Below are positions 37,851 to 49,637 of a DNA stretch of 64,000 bases, one piece after another. The position numbers and the translations under genes are program-made. The DNA is from Echinococcus granulosus (Eukaryota; Platyhelminthes; Cestoda; Cyclophyllidea; Taeniidae), in contig NW_020170391.1 of assembly GCF_000524195.1 (NCBI RefSeq), positions 516,273 through 580,272 of the forward strand, given 5' to 3'. The notes beneath the pieces were generated by a model. That model had not been told where the DNA came from. It did no database searches and was given only the letters and a program-made list of their open reading frames with translations. Each line of letters begins with the position of its first letter. Positions within the stretch are counted from its first letter, which is position 1.

Positions 37851-39831
37851 CCTCAGATATCTAAAAACCAGTTTTTAACTTCATGGTGGGTTTGTGGTTG
37901 TTTAAAGGCCCATCCTTATTGTAATACACATGGCAGGGTTCTCGTAAAGCGCGTTACTTATATCCTAGGTGGAAATCGAGAAACTACGCCTATTGTTTAA
38001 GTTTTGAGCTAGTACATTGGTCTTTATTGTGTGGATGTTTTCTTGACTCAGTAAAGCACAGGGGATGTGAGAACCCACTACTCTAAAATGGTGAAATTTG
38101 TTACAACCTAAAGCCTTTCCTTGAAACCGACGTGCTTTCCTTTACTGTTCTCATCAAGCACTATGTCTACAATGTTCATTGTTTACAGAAGCTATAGACA
38201 CGATCCTCGTATGATGTCCGGTGCGTCTGCCCTGACATCGTTCGACTAGAAGATGTGATTTGCAGTGCGCCAACGCGTCAACAACATAATAACCGTCGCA
38301 AGTGCTAGGCACAGTGACCAAAATATCAAGCGCACGACGGCATCTTGATGTGTAAAAGCACAATATGATCCTCTTATTCGCCAAAAACGAAGCATTTACT
38401 GGAAAAAAACGTTGCCATGGCAGCGCAAACCGATTGCATATCAATGGCAATCACAGAAGTGTCATAACACATGACTGAAATATTTGGGAACTGGAGAATC
38501 GAAATTTAGCATCTACTGTGATTCGGGGGAGGTCTCCTTGTGACCCATGCTTTGATCCTGAAGGGTAAGTGTCATAAGTTAGAGGCTTAATTCCAAAACA
38601 CTTATATCGATGCCGCAAAATCGCCTGCGTTCTATGCTACAGTTGGAAAGGGTGGGTGAAGTAGTTCGCATTAAAACTATGGGTAAGACCAGGTGTCTTT
38701 TGGCTAATTTTCGCCTCTTCCCTACGTAGTAACTAATGAATGAAATTGTGACATCTATCACAAAAATTAGGTGATGAGCAAATAATCCAGAAGAAAATAA
38801 GTTTCACGGGGCAATAATTAAGGTAGTGGTGCTTGTGAACGAAATCACAAAATGCCTGACGAAAAGTGCTGCCTTTAGTTTGCAAGTTAATGCATGCTTA
38901 TAATAGAAATAATCATGATCGAAAATTACCGTCACTCATGTAGGCATCCATAGGGAGTAAAAAAGAAGACTGAATGTTTGGCGATTCAGTTTGGTGGATG
39001 GCTTTATTCACACAATGTTGTGCATTGAGGCGACGGTAGGCATAGGCAACTATGCTATTTCATTGACTCTAGTTTCTTTTGCGGTAACCTTGGTAGCTCA
39101 ATCGTGGTCCCAAATTGAGCCTAGTAAGTGTATGATCTATCGCTCATAGACAAGGAAAGCGCGGTTGCTGTGATCTATTACATCAGTAGGGGAAGCAACT
39201 GATAAGTTGCTTGGCGCTAGCCCATCCTTGTTCAAATTCGCCCTGGGTGTTCAATTATTTAGGCAACATAAGGTGATCGTATCCGATCGCCACGATGAAT
39301 AGACCTAGTCTAAAGCGTCATGACTTCCGCAACTTAAGAATTCACGAAAGGTTTTTGCTAATTTCTAGCTACTTCGTTACGCCGCTGGCGACAAATTTTA
39401 GCTGCAGTCAGTACTGGTTGTTATAATTAAGGTTCACTTGATGTGTGGAAATGTGAAGGCTTAGTGCTCACTTTTTGTAACACCAGAAAACACATAAGTG
39501 ACTAGGTAAATGCAACGCATAACAAAAGCCAATCAGTTAGAAGTTATCAGCATCAGTAGACAATAATTCTCCAAGTGAAGCAATGGGGCGAACAACCCCT
39601 ATCAAATCTCAGAAGTTGAATGCTGAGTTGCTCATTAATGGGTCATTCCCTTCTAACTGTTACGTAATTTGAATATTTTCAGTGAGAGTGTAGTGGATAT
39701 CAAACCGCAGTAGTTGCTAATAGGCAATTGCTAATTTGTCCGCCCTACTCCTCAAAACTACAGTTTCGCGATTTTAACACAAAAAAGACACTGGGATCTC
39801 GTGTTCACCTGTCACACAGTCCGATTTATCC

Positions 39832-39852
39832 ACAACCCCAGACAGGGGTTGT
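39832..39852. repeat. Perfect 8-bp inverted repeat, 5-nt loop
   Basis: ACAACCCC and GGGGTTGT around AGACA, in the gene-free spacer. No run of T follows and no role is evident. Confidence 0.55.
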
Positions 39853-41738
39853 TTCTGCTCCTGGATATCAGAGGTGAGACTAAATTGGACTAATTCCTTT
39901 TACAATCAGTGGATGAAGCATAAGTGAGGAGGGCGTGACGACTGCCCACTGGAATATCATTATCAGCAACACCAGTATGACTATACAAACTTTGCCGTTG
40001 ATATTTTGCATTCCAGGCATTAAAATGTCTCCAATCTTATCTGTTTGTTCTTATTTGTGAACTGGAAAAGTAAACAATATAAATAGTCAGGCACTGTATA
40101 TAGTACCAATAGTAGGCTTAATTATTATGTATGTGAGTAGTTGTATTTAGCTGCATATAAGTCTTCGTATTCAAAATTCACATCACACAGATTCCAGTCT
40201 TACAAAAGCTAGAAAAATTACTGACCTTACAATAACTACTTTAAATACAGGTAACTCTAGGACCTCAGTTATACTTTAATTAGGTTGGAAAACTTTAGTT
40301 ATTATAGCCCTAGCCGTAACCACGATGTACTCAAGAACGAACGATGCAACAACCAGCATGGCCTCCCCAATGCTCTGCGCTCAAGACCGGCGATAAATGC
40401 TTCAACTTTTAATGCAATTACATGAGGATGCCTCTAATGAATAAGTTCTTAAGACCAAGTTGATTATGCACCATTGGCGGCCATACCTTTTGAAAGGAAA
40501 ACGTTTTAACTAAAAGGCGGTCACGATGGTGTATATGGCATACAGATAGGTGTCTGAAGAACCCAGCAACAAAATTAAATGCAGTAAGATGATATCTGAT
40601 TACTTTTAGTTGAAACAAAGGTACAATGTTTCTTTTCAAACCATGAAGGGCTGTGACCAAGCTTGAAGCGGTTCAGCCATTTACTTCTGCTCAAAGAGGA
40701 TTAGTGATGACCCACTTGATACCTGAACCCCCTTTTCGAGGAAAGTGGCTATTCCCTAAGTTGATTTCAAGATTACATGCTAACCAAAGCCCGCATAATT
40801 ATTTCCTTTCTTTAGCCTCATCAGAACCTAGCGGACAAACCTGAGTACACATACACAGAGCATTGAAGAAGTGTCACAAAGTGGTGATCCTCAATTCCTT
40901 TGGTTCCAGATGCCTCACATTCGCCATGCCAAACGAATTGTTCTTAAAGCTTTCAAACCAGGACAAAAAAGATTGAGAGTTAAGTTCAGATACTCATTTA
41001 CTTCATTCGGCTTTTAAAGTGGTTTGTCTCCTATTCAAATAACAGACAGACGGTTACTTGGACCACCAGCCAGCATCCCCTGATCCCCTAATCTTAAGCC
41101 AGTAATTTTACTTCAAGTAGGCTGCTCATCTGGGCGTGATGGATAATCAAACCTCGAGTCATTATGCTTAGGCAACATCCAAAGATGCCGGCGATGGAAG
41201 ACGGTTAGAATGACGTTATTGTCCAAACCATATTCTTGTTAAGCAGATGAAGAAGGCATCAGTAGTTTTTGTTTCAGTGCTTTCGTTAGGCGATTTCTCA
41301 CAGTCTGGTACGATTGCGTATGCTTGTGTATGTGCGCTTCTCCGATCACCCATTTATGCTTGCAAATGAGACATTCCATTGAAAGTGTTGGATCACCCTC
41401 CATTTATTCAAGACGGATACTGCTAACTACATCGATTAACATAAGCCGTGAAGGTTGAAAGTCAGCAGGCATTCTACAGCTATAAGAATAATTTGATTTT
41501 ATCAGATAGGCCATATGAATTTTGCCTCAACATTTGGGCAAATTCATGCGCTTAAGGCGTGCACTTTCCTCCACTTGCCAGCCTCACCGACAATTTTTCA
41601 TTTAGAAGAGTAATGCATAAGTTAAGTGAGCGATTATGATTACTTCGAACCAGTTGCCTTTAAAGCTTTGTAATGGGACAGTTTCACTTTTACCATCATT
41701 AAATCACATAAACGTAAATGTCTGAATGAGAGCAGAGA

Positions 41739-41960
41739 GGGAGGTGAGAGAGCGTGGGGCCAAGACGAATGCCCTCTATGTGCGTGCCATATGTTGGAGA
41801 GCGTTGCAGTCTAGACAAAGGCGGCTGTCATACACATGGGCAGAGTGAGAGGTGGTGACGACGATGAACCTTAGAGCTTCAGCCCATGTCTAGGCGTGAG
41901 CGGCGTCGTCGCGTTGAGGGCACGCGAGCAGTACGTCGCAGTGGGGTGACTGCCGCTCCA
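41739..41960. other. Second GC-rich island in the spacer
   Basis: Purine-rich at its left end (GAGAGGGAGGTGAGAGAGCG), then CpG-rich (GGCGTCGTCGCGTTGAGG). It has no long open frame. It contrasts sharply with the AT-rich flanks and could be regulatory or repeat-derived. Confidence 0.3.
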
Positions 41961-42565
41961 CTTCTCAAGAAATTGGATAACAAGCTTCAATGAGTTTTGC
42001 GTAAACGACTCAAGTGCCCTCCTGGCGAATAAGTGGTTATCACAATCCGTAATAATTTATTGCCACCGCTAATGAATCCCGACACTTGTACTTTGCTTAA
42101 GCTACAAATCATATCACGATGTTCTCCAGTTAGTTAGGACTACCGTTTTCAATTTCCTTATACAGGAGCATTTTTAAATCTCACAACAGTAAATTGGAAA
42201 GTTAATCTAAATAATGACTTGCCTTATATGCAGAAACATAATGATTGCAACAGCCCCAATAATAAAGTCGACAAAATTATGGAAAGCAATTTAGATTGAT
42301 GGCAGGAAAGGCCTGGTGAGCATGGACGACCAAGTCCTAGTAATCATCGGAAGGCCTTACAACAAAACCTAACATAATAATAGATTGAGCAGTGGTGTCA
42401 CAAAAGTTAGAGTGGATTTGCGTAAATTTGATTCTGGATTTGACCACCTAATTATTAGCACACTTTTTACCTTTCGTTATTTCTCTGGGGCACAAAAATT
42501 TCTGTCCATAACATGTTATTGACTAAAATTGGACATTGATGTGAAATGAAAATAGAAAGAAGCAA

Positions 42566-42595
42566 AGTAAAAGAAAAGTAAAAGTAAAAGTAAAC
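42566..42595. repeat. (GTAAAA)n simple repeat
   Basis: About four imperfect units of GTAAAA/AAAAGT in an adenine-rich tract. A replication-slippage repeat. Confidence 0.75.
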
Positions 42596-44661
42596 TCGGC
42601 ACTTCAAGTTCAGTGCTTCCACTGAAATCTACCGACCTCAAGCAGTGGTGTTGGGATTGCTCATGCTATGGGTTAGGCTATTCAGTCGGATCGCAGAAAA
42701 ACTACACCTGCGACACTGTCTCCTTTCACTCTAATTCACATTTCAAAAGAGATTAATGACACCATAATCTACTTGAAAAGATTTTTCCAAAAAGCATTGA
42801 GCACAGCACTTTGGGCAGACTATCAAAGAGCTATTTTTTTGCGAATTGGTGGAAAACAACTTTTCATGTAATGACAAGACAATCAATTCAATTCAATTAG
42901 GCTCCTCGACGGTGATTTTGAAATAGTCAAGTACCTGCGTCTAGGCCCTGATGCCCAACGGCGTGCCTCTGCGGTCGCACCTTCAGGATTCAAGCAGTTC
43001 GTGCAATTTGATTGATGCAATACTTTGAAGGGTGACTGTTAAGTGGTTTGGGAGTAGTCTATAACAGTTTACATATAACGAATGGCACGTCTGATCTACC
43101 ATCCCCTCGGCAGGTGGTGCCACTATGAAATGCATTGCTGTGGGAATGTAGTACTACAAAGATCTCTTTTTAGCTTAGGGTATCCTGCAGAATAGTCAAC
43201 AGGAGACGAGAATACTGAGACCTAGTGCCAGTAAAACCAATTTTTAAGTGGTAAAGGCAGAAATTATTGACTGATCAAATGTGATTGTACTTTTTATGGC
43301 AGTCTGCAAGCGAACTAATCAGACGCACAACTTTGGGACTGAAAAGGCGGTCTAGTTTACCTGCTGGCGGCTTCGTGAAACGGACTTTGCCGGTTAGTGC
43401 GTTCACAAACACCAGGACAATTCGTTGCCCTTTTCAAAAGGACATTAGCCCCTCAAGATAGCATTATCGAATCACTGAAGCACTTATTACTACGGGTTTG
43501 ATTTACTCAAAATTATTATTGTCATTTTTTGCTGTGAATTCGGTAGCAGAAAAGACATGGAATGAAGAGCGAGACAAAGTGAGCATGTGGACAATCACTT
43601 TGAAGGCAACTTTTACCCATAAATCATACCATTCGTAGCATAAAGTGCTGAAGAAGGGTCGATCTGAGTTCCATTGCTTCAAAGTGTGACAGTGCTGTTC
43701 AACGACTAATGCGTTAGATTAGAACGTCACAATCCTCTAATCCACGAAGTCTCCTCCAAGTAATCACATCAAAGTTCTACTGTATTATTCGTCAAAATAA
43801 ACTCGATTTATTTTTAACGCGTTTACTTTATATTTAAAAGGCAAATATCGTATTTTCAAAAGTGTTAGGCAAGATTGAAACTATGAAATGTAGCTCAGGA
43901 TCCTGACTGACGAATGCTTGAAAGTCACCGACTTGGTCTCTCCAGGCAAGTATAATAAGAGAACCCCAGATTGCTTGGTACCCATCTGTCTCCAAGTTAA
44001 CTGTTGGTTTGGATAATACGCATAAACTCTATCCAAGCCAGCCTAACTTTGTGCCGTGTTATGCTTACAAGGGAGACGATCATGACCACATGTGCAATCA
44101 ATGCTTCAACAGTTGCGGGCATAATTCCAGCTCGGGTTACATTTTGGATTCCAGCGTAAATCTGAGGCGCATAAACCGACGTAAGCCATCAGAACAACCT
44201 GATGACCGAACCACCTAACTTGAGTTTCAAAAAAACCCACCGACAAACTGAACTCCAGCTGCACAAGAATGAAGTCGCCAGATAAGCCACACCACCATAT
44301 TCCAAGCTCCGATAAACCCGGTTTAAGTACAGAGCCCGAGAATACATTAACAATTCAATTTATTAATTTTCGACAAAGGATAAATGACACAAGACCGAAA
44401 CAATGTAGTTGTGAAAGCGGGTGGAGGACGTGAAATATGCCACCACGAGCAAAAGGGAAGGGTACATTGAACCGACGAGAGGAACATAAAGGACGGTTTT
44501 GAGCACAAATATAACAATAATCACCGAAAAGTAAAGACAGGGAAGGGGACCAGTGGGAAATGCGAAGTCCAGTGACAGTTGCGTGAGTCAGCAATGAAAG
44601 GGACAATGCTCGCATTGGCCTTCATAGTTTCAGCTGCATTCACTTCCCCGTTTTCACTATT

Positions 44662-47600
44662 TTACAAAATCATCTGCTTCTGGTAAAGCCGGTTTATTTC
44701 TTCTTTGAAAGTTCGACGGAAAGCAGAGCGAAGCTTTTTTTGGGTCGGTGTCATTAAGCCAGACTCAATTGTGAACTCGTGCGATGTAAGGTAGATGGAC
44801 TTGGCCTAAAATAGAGGATTGCCGAGCGAATAAGGGGACGGAATGAAGGCAAATGGTAACACAAAAAGTGCAGACGGTGCGTGCCTGCTCAAATCCCTTA
44901 AGACCAGCTTCCTTGCCAAGGCGAACGAGATCTTTGAGAACGGTGAGACAAGCCTCCTTCTTGGCACAGAGCTCTTCGTCGGAGATCTCGCACTCCTTAA
45001 CCTTCCTGAGGGCACCGTTGATCAGCCCGTTGGCAAGGGAGCCGTTTGTGTTGAGGCACATGGCCTCACGCAGCGCTTTCATGTTGGGCACGCAGATTGC
45101 GATGGCAAATGACTCACGTGAGTTCCCGTCGAGGAAGATCTGGTTCACCAAGTGGCTCTGTGCGTAGATCATTTCCACGCGTTCCGGTGAAACGTACTCG
45201 CCTTGAGCTAACTTGAACATGTTCTTGCACCGATCAATCAGCCTCAAGGCGCCGCGCTAACAGGGAAGAAGGCAGTCGGTCATTACAAATAGTAAGACCC
45301 TGGTGAATAAAAATAGGTGATTAAATTCGCTTACCGGAGTCCACTGACCGATATCACCAGTGTGAAGCCAACCGTCAGCATCAATGAGTTCAGCCGTTCG
45401 TTCTGGGTCCTTATAGTAGCCCTTTGTGCAACTGGGCCCTTTTACACAGATCTATAGGAAATTTGTAGTCAGGCGGAGAGACCAAACGCGCTTACCTCGC
45501 CAGCATTATCACGAGAAACAATGACGTCCATGTCAGGTACATCAATCAGTTTAACCATGGAGCAAGGAAGTGGCGTGCCTGCATGACCAGCAACATAGTC
45601 ATTGGGAAGAGTCATGATCATCGCCCCGCAGGACTCAGTCAAACCATAGGCTTCGTAAGCCTTCAGAAAAAAGCGTTACCTTCAGTAAAGTTAGATGGAA
45701 TCTTAAGATACCAGCAAAGAGCGCTTACATGAACACCTAGAGCAGCTCGACAGAAGGAATAGACTTCCGCTGAAATGGGAGCGCTGCCACAGGCAAAGAA
45801 ACGCAGACGGCCACCCATTCTGTCCTGGATGGGCTTGAGAATGTACTTGTCCCAGAATGTGTCTCTAGTCACAATGCCCCTGTGCGATGGAAAAATAGGT
45901 ATAAGTGAAGGTTCTGATGAGAGTGGAGAGGAGGAAAGAGGGCAAGAGCGACCCACTCCCTGACATATCCCATTTTGGCATTGACGGCGGTCCTCAAAAG
46001 CCACTTCTTGATAAAGGAGTTAGCAACAGCGTCCTGGACGGTGCCGTAGAGGCGCTGAAGTACGCGCGGCACCGCGACAAAAAGCGTTGGGCGGAGGGCG
46101 AGGATATCGTCCGAAAGCCGACGCAAATCTCCGCCGAAAAAACCGACGGCTGAACCACGACCTAGAGCGTATTGCTGAAAAGCAGCAACATTGTGAACTC
46201 AACCAGTAGAATAGTTTGAAAATATGCACTACATCGGAGCAAATGTTCCCATGAAATCACAAAACAAAGGACGTCGAGCGGGCTCGAAAAAGAGATTTTA
46301 AAGAGGTGTGAATTGACAGTCATCGTAAACAGCCACTCTGGCGTCAAATCAACCAACGGAAATTGCCATAGTACAGAAAGCAAGGTGTCCACGGAGTCTC
46401 AGAATTACCTTCCCCCAAAGTGGCAACAATAAACCGTTTTTTCTTCAAAACCTGAACACGTATACATCCACTTTCCTAAATAGTTGAGGAATCTGAGGCC
46501 CAAAATGGAATTAGCCAGCAAATTGGAATCGAATTAAGCAGAAACAGCCCCTTACTCGATCATTTTTGGGGTATGGATGAGTTAAAGCTATTATGAATTG
46601 AAGCTACAGACTTCTGAGCTTCACAAGTACCTACTGAAGAGCAAAGCAGACCTGGTAGGGCTACAGGATCCGGGTAATGCTGCAAGAAATTGGATGGCAA
46701 ATAAGACGCACCATAACGATTTGTTCAAAAACGTGAGCCAGTGGAAGGAACGAGAGGTAGTAATCGCCCGGCTTGATGTTCTGAAACGAAAAAATACGTG
46801 CTAAATACGGGGCGTAGGGGGCATATATCTGAGTGATGAACCAATAAACCTATTAACATGTCGAAGCTTCCACTGCTAAATCAGGGAGTAAGGTAAACTA
46901 GCAAAAATTATTGGTGCGGTTGATGCATGTATAAAACCAAAGTACATCGCAGCCAAGCAAACAGGGCAAACAACAACCAGTAGCCCCGAATACATATGGG
47001 GGACCGAATTAATTTCTTAAGTGAAGGAGCGACCTCTCCACAGACCGTTAACTTTAACAGTAGCAGCCTCTTTCAACCGGCTAGAAATGTCGATGCTGCA
47101 CAGGCAATGTTTAAGCGTTAAGATACCAATCCGCAGAAGTTAGAACTCAATCTAAGGCAGATTATGGCGAGTTGATGGAAAACAAGGCCAATACAAAGCT
47201 GCAGAGCGTCGCCAATAAGATACAAGCATTACAATCACATGGTTTCAAATGACCTGGTTGATTGCGGAGGGTTGTGGCGCATCCGGCGAGGACGAGTTTT
47301 TAAACTCGCTCACTGCATGAGGCCCGCAGAATCTGCTTTTAGGAGTCGTGGGCGCCAAAGCCACAATAATCATGAAGCAAAGGCAAATGATGTACTAATT
47401 TGTAAATTTTTGCCATGATGGTTCATTCAGAGATTACGGACGAACAGGAAAAGAAAAATCCGACTTACAACTTCCTGCAGATCCATATCGAAGCCGGAGA
47501 TAACTGAGACAACCATGCGATGAGTAATCATCACCCCCTTGGGTCGGCCTGAAATTCGTAAGACGTGGAAAAAAGCCTCCCATTGAAGTATAATGAGTAC

Positions 47601-49637
47601 TTAACCGATGGTTAACACAATTTCACAAATGCGTTGATATAAAATAAAAGCTTACCAGTAGTTCCACTAGTGTAGCAGATGAGGTGTAGATCATCCGCTT
47701 GGGGTAGTTTCCCTGGCTGAGCGTCTTCCTTACCCATCGCCTGAATGATAAAATCAAACATATCGAGCATGGTACAAGAGCATGACGGTTGTTGCCAGCT
47801 ATGCCCGCTAAGACGTCGCAATTATCTCAAGTGGGTGAGGCGCATACTCGAACACGTTTGTACTTTAATGCGATAAAGAGATAAGTGACAAGGGATGGGA
47901 TTATTGCTGGCGTCATCAGGACTAACTCGATTAGCTTTGCACACCTAGAAGAGCGAAAAATTGCACAGAGTTGCCGTACCAACACTTCATCAAACGTGTG
48001 CAACTTGATGTTGCGGGCCTCGGCCTCTGCTCGCAGAACACCGAATTCACCACCGGGATGAATGAGGATGATGTGTTTCACCCAGTTGCCCGTTGTAACC
48101 GTGTCTTCCAAAATGTTCCGCACTCTAGTGGCGGAATCACAAACGCATATAGACAACTCGGCTAGAAAAACAAAAAGCCGCGATAGATGGGAGATCGGGG
48201 CCAACAGCATAAAAGTAAATTTCCAATTAAGTTTAATGCTTACTTTGCTCTAGAATATATTTGCGCGCAACTTCTCCAAGTGTATCATAAAGAGGTACGA
48301 TAACGAAGCCAAACGTCGAACACGCTTGCTGAGTGACAGCCCACTTGAAGGGAAAGAAAATCGCTTGGATAATACTACTACTCCTCTGGGTAAGTGTTAA
48401 AATGCCACAGAAAAAATTTACTTCAACACAATTAGTGGCATAGATACCAATGCAGATGTCCTTCAAATTGGCTGGCTCGAGTGTTTTAAGGCCTGAACCC
48501 AGACGACAAACTCGACGGTAAGTCTGGAAAGAAAATGGTTTAATCGACCATAATGCAAACGTTAAACCCCAGGTAAGTCACTCAAGTGAGAGCCCGGCTT
48601 TACGAAAAGATAATACGAAGATTACAGCACCAGAATGTTCTCAACACACCTTAGATTAGCGCATAAGTCTTCGGCAACGCAAATAAATCATCAGAACATA
48701 CCTCAGCATATGTTATCCACCTATACGGTGCGTCTGGTGTTGGTCGCCAACCGAGACATGGCTTATTTTCTATGAAAAAAATAGGCATACCAATCAGCCA
48801 AGGGTGAAATGAAGGCCCAGACGACCAGAGCCAAAAAGTACTCGATGAGATGACGGTAATGGAGCCGAAGGTGTTGTTTGGCAAAAGATAGTATAATACC
48901 ACTACCATCTTGAACGACAACCGAACAAATAATATGGGGAAAGGTGGAACAGACCTGGTCTGTATCAGGGGTTAGCAACCCCCATGAGTAACGCTGCTAT
49001 CCATTATTGGAATGCAGTTAAAAATGGTTCTAGACATACTTGCGATTTTAAGTCCGTGCTGGAATACTTCGTAGAGCGTCGAAAGGTTGCCCATCAATTT
49101 GTCGATAAGAGGTCCATCTCTGGTGTATGGAGAGGTCCTGATGTTTTCCTAAACCAAAGACCGATACCCAATAAGCATGTTAAATACAGCGATGCAATAC
49201 TCGGTTGCTGATCACTTGAGAAGGCAATGATAGGCTTTGGAAGGGAAGCATACAACGAAGGACTTTACCTTGGCGTCAAAAACGTAACTTTGGTCCTTTA
49301 GTTTCTCGTCGAGTCTTCGACGGCGGTATCTGCTAGTAACCATTGATTTGATAAACCAGGTCAAGCAGATAACCCCAGCGGTAGCCGCAAGTGCACATGC
49401 CGAATAAGGGGAAATAGCTAAAAGGGTATTAGGAGTTCCACATACAAAAAGACTACATGATGGTACGTAGCGATGTCTTGATCAAGCTATCTACTCTCAT
49501 TGACATTCAAGATATGGATAAAGTGCCAAAAACAAAACTTGAGAACAAAAAAATCCACATAAGAGACCAAGATATTTGTGGTAATTAATAATCTACGTGC
49601 ACTGAAAGAGAACCCTACCACCGCCTCCAGCCATCAT
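44662..49637 (-). CDS. ACSL: Long-chain fatty acid-CoA ligase (ACSL)
   Basis: Activates long-chain fatty acids to acyl-CoA with ATP, on ER or mitochondrial membranes. Fifteen exons join in phase: 49619-49637, 49269-49417, 49040-49148, 48702-48769, 48422-48523, 48244-48343, 47980-48161, 47656-47740, 47469-47548, 45957-46174, 45729-45879, 45496-45660, 45335-45451, 44885-45256 and 44662-44805. They total 2061 nt, 686 residues plus stop, close to human ACSL1 (698). Seen: an N-terminal membrane helix ([13 protein letters not shown]), PLYDTLGE, the AMP-binding loop [30 protein letters not shown], and the ACSL signature from DRCKNMFKL to [10 protein letters not shown]. The C-terminus is closest to the ACSL1/5/6 branch. 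The first exon is only 19 nt (MMAGGG), chosen for its phase and donor, so it is the least certain. The last intron seems to use a GC donor. Confidence 0.96.

Larger units (their letters stand above)
34761..44661. other. Long intergenic region without recognised genes
   Basis: About 10 kb between the start of ABHD16 and the stop of the acyl-CoA synthetase gene, both on the minus strand. It should contain the ABHD16 promoter. Base composition is AT-rich except for GC-rich islands near 36709-36960, 37561-37850 and 41739-41960. Short open frames (40653-40844 and 44009-44218, the latter with CNQCFNSCGH) match no family I know. No mobile element, tRNA or conserved exon was seen. Confidence 0.5.

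Noticed and set aside
44765..44884. Extension of the ACSL exon by read-through into the intron
   Set aside because: The sequence after GFEQ departs from the family and the true continuation AKSIYL starts at 44805.
47270..47345. Folded GC-rich stretch considered as a tRNA
   Set aside because: No T-loop GTTCRA box or cloverleaf arms in register were found.
49040..49211. Plus-strand open frame 48984-49211
   Set aside because: It is antisense to an ACSL exon (49040-49148) that fits the family and the phase of its neighbours.
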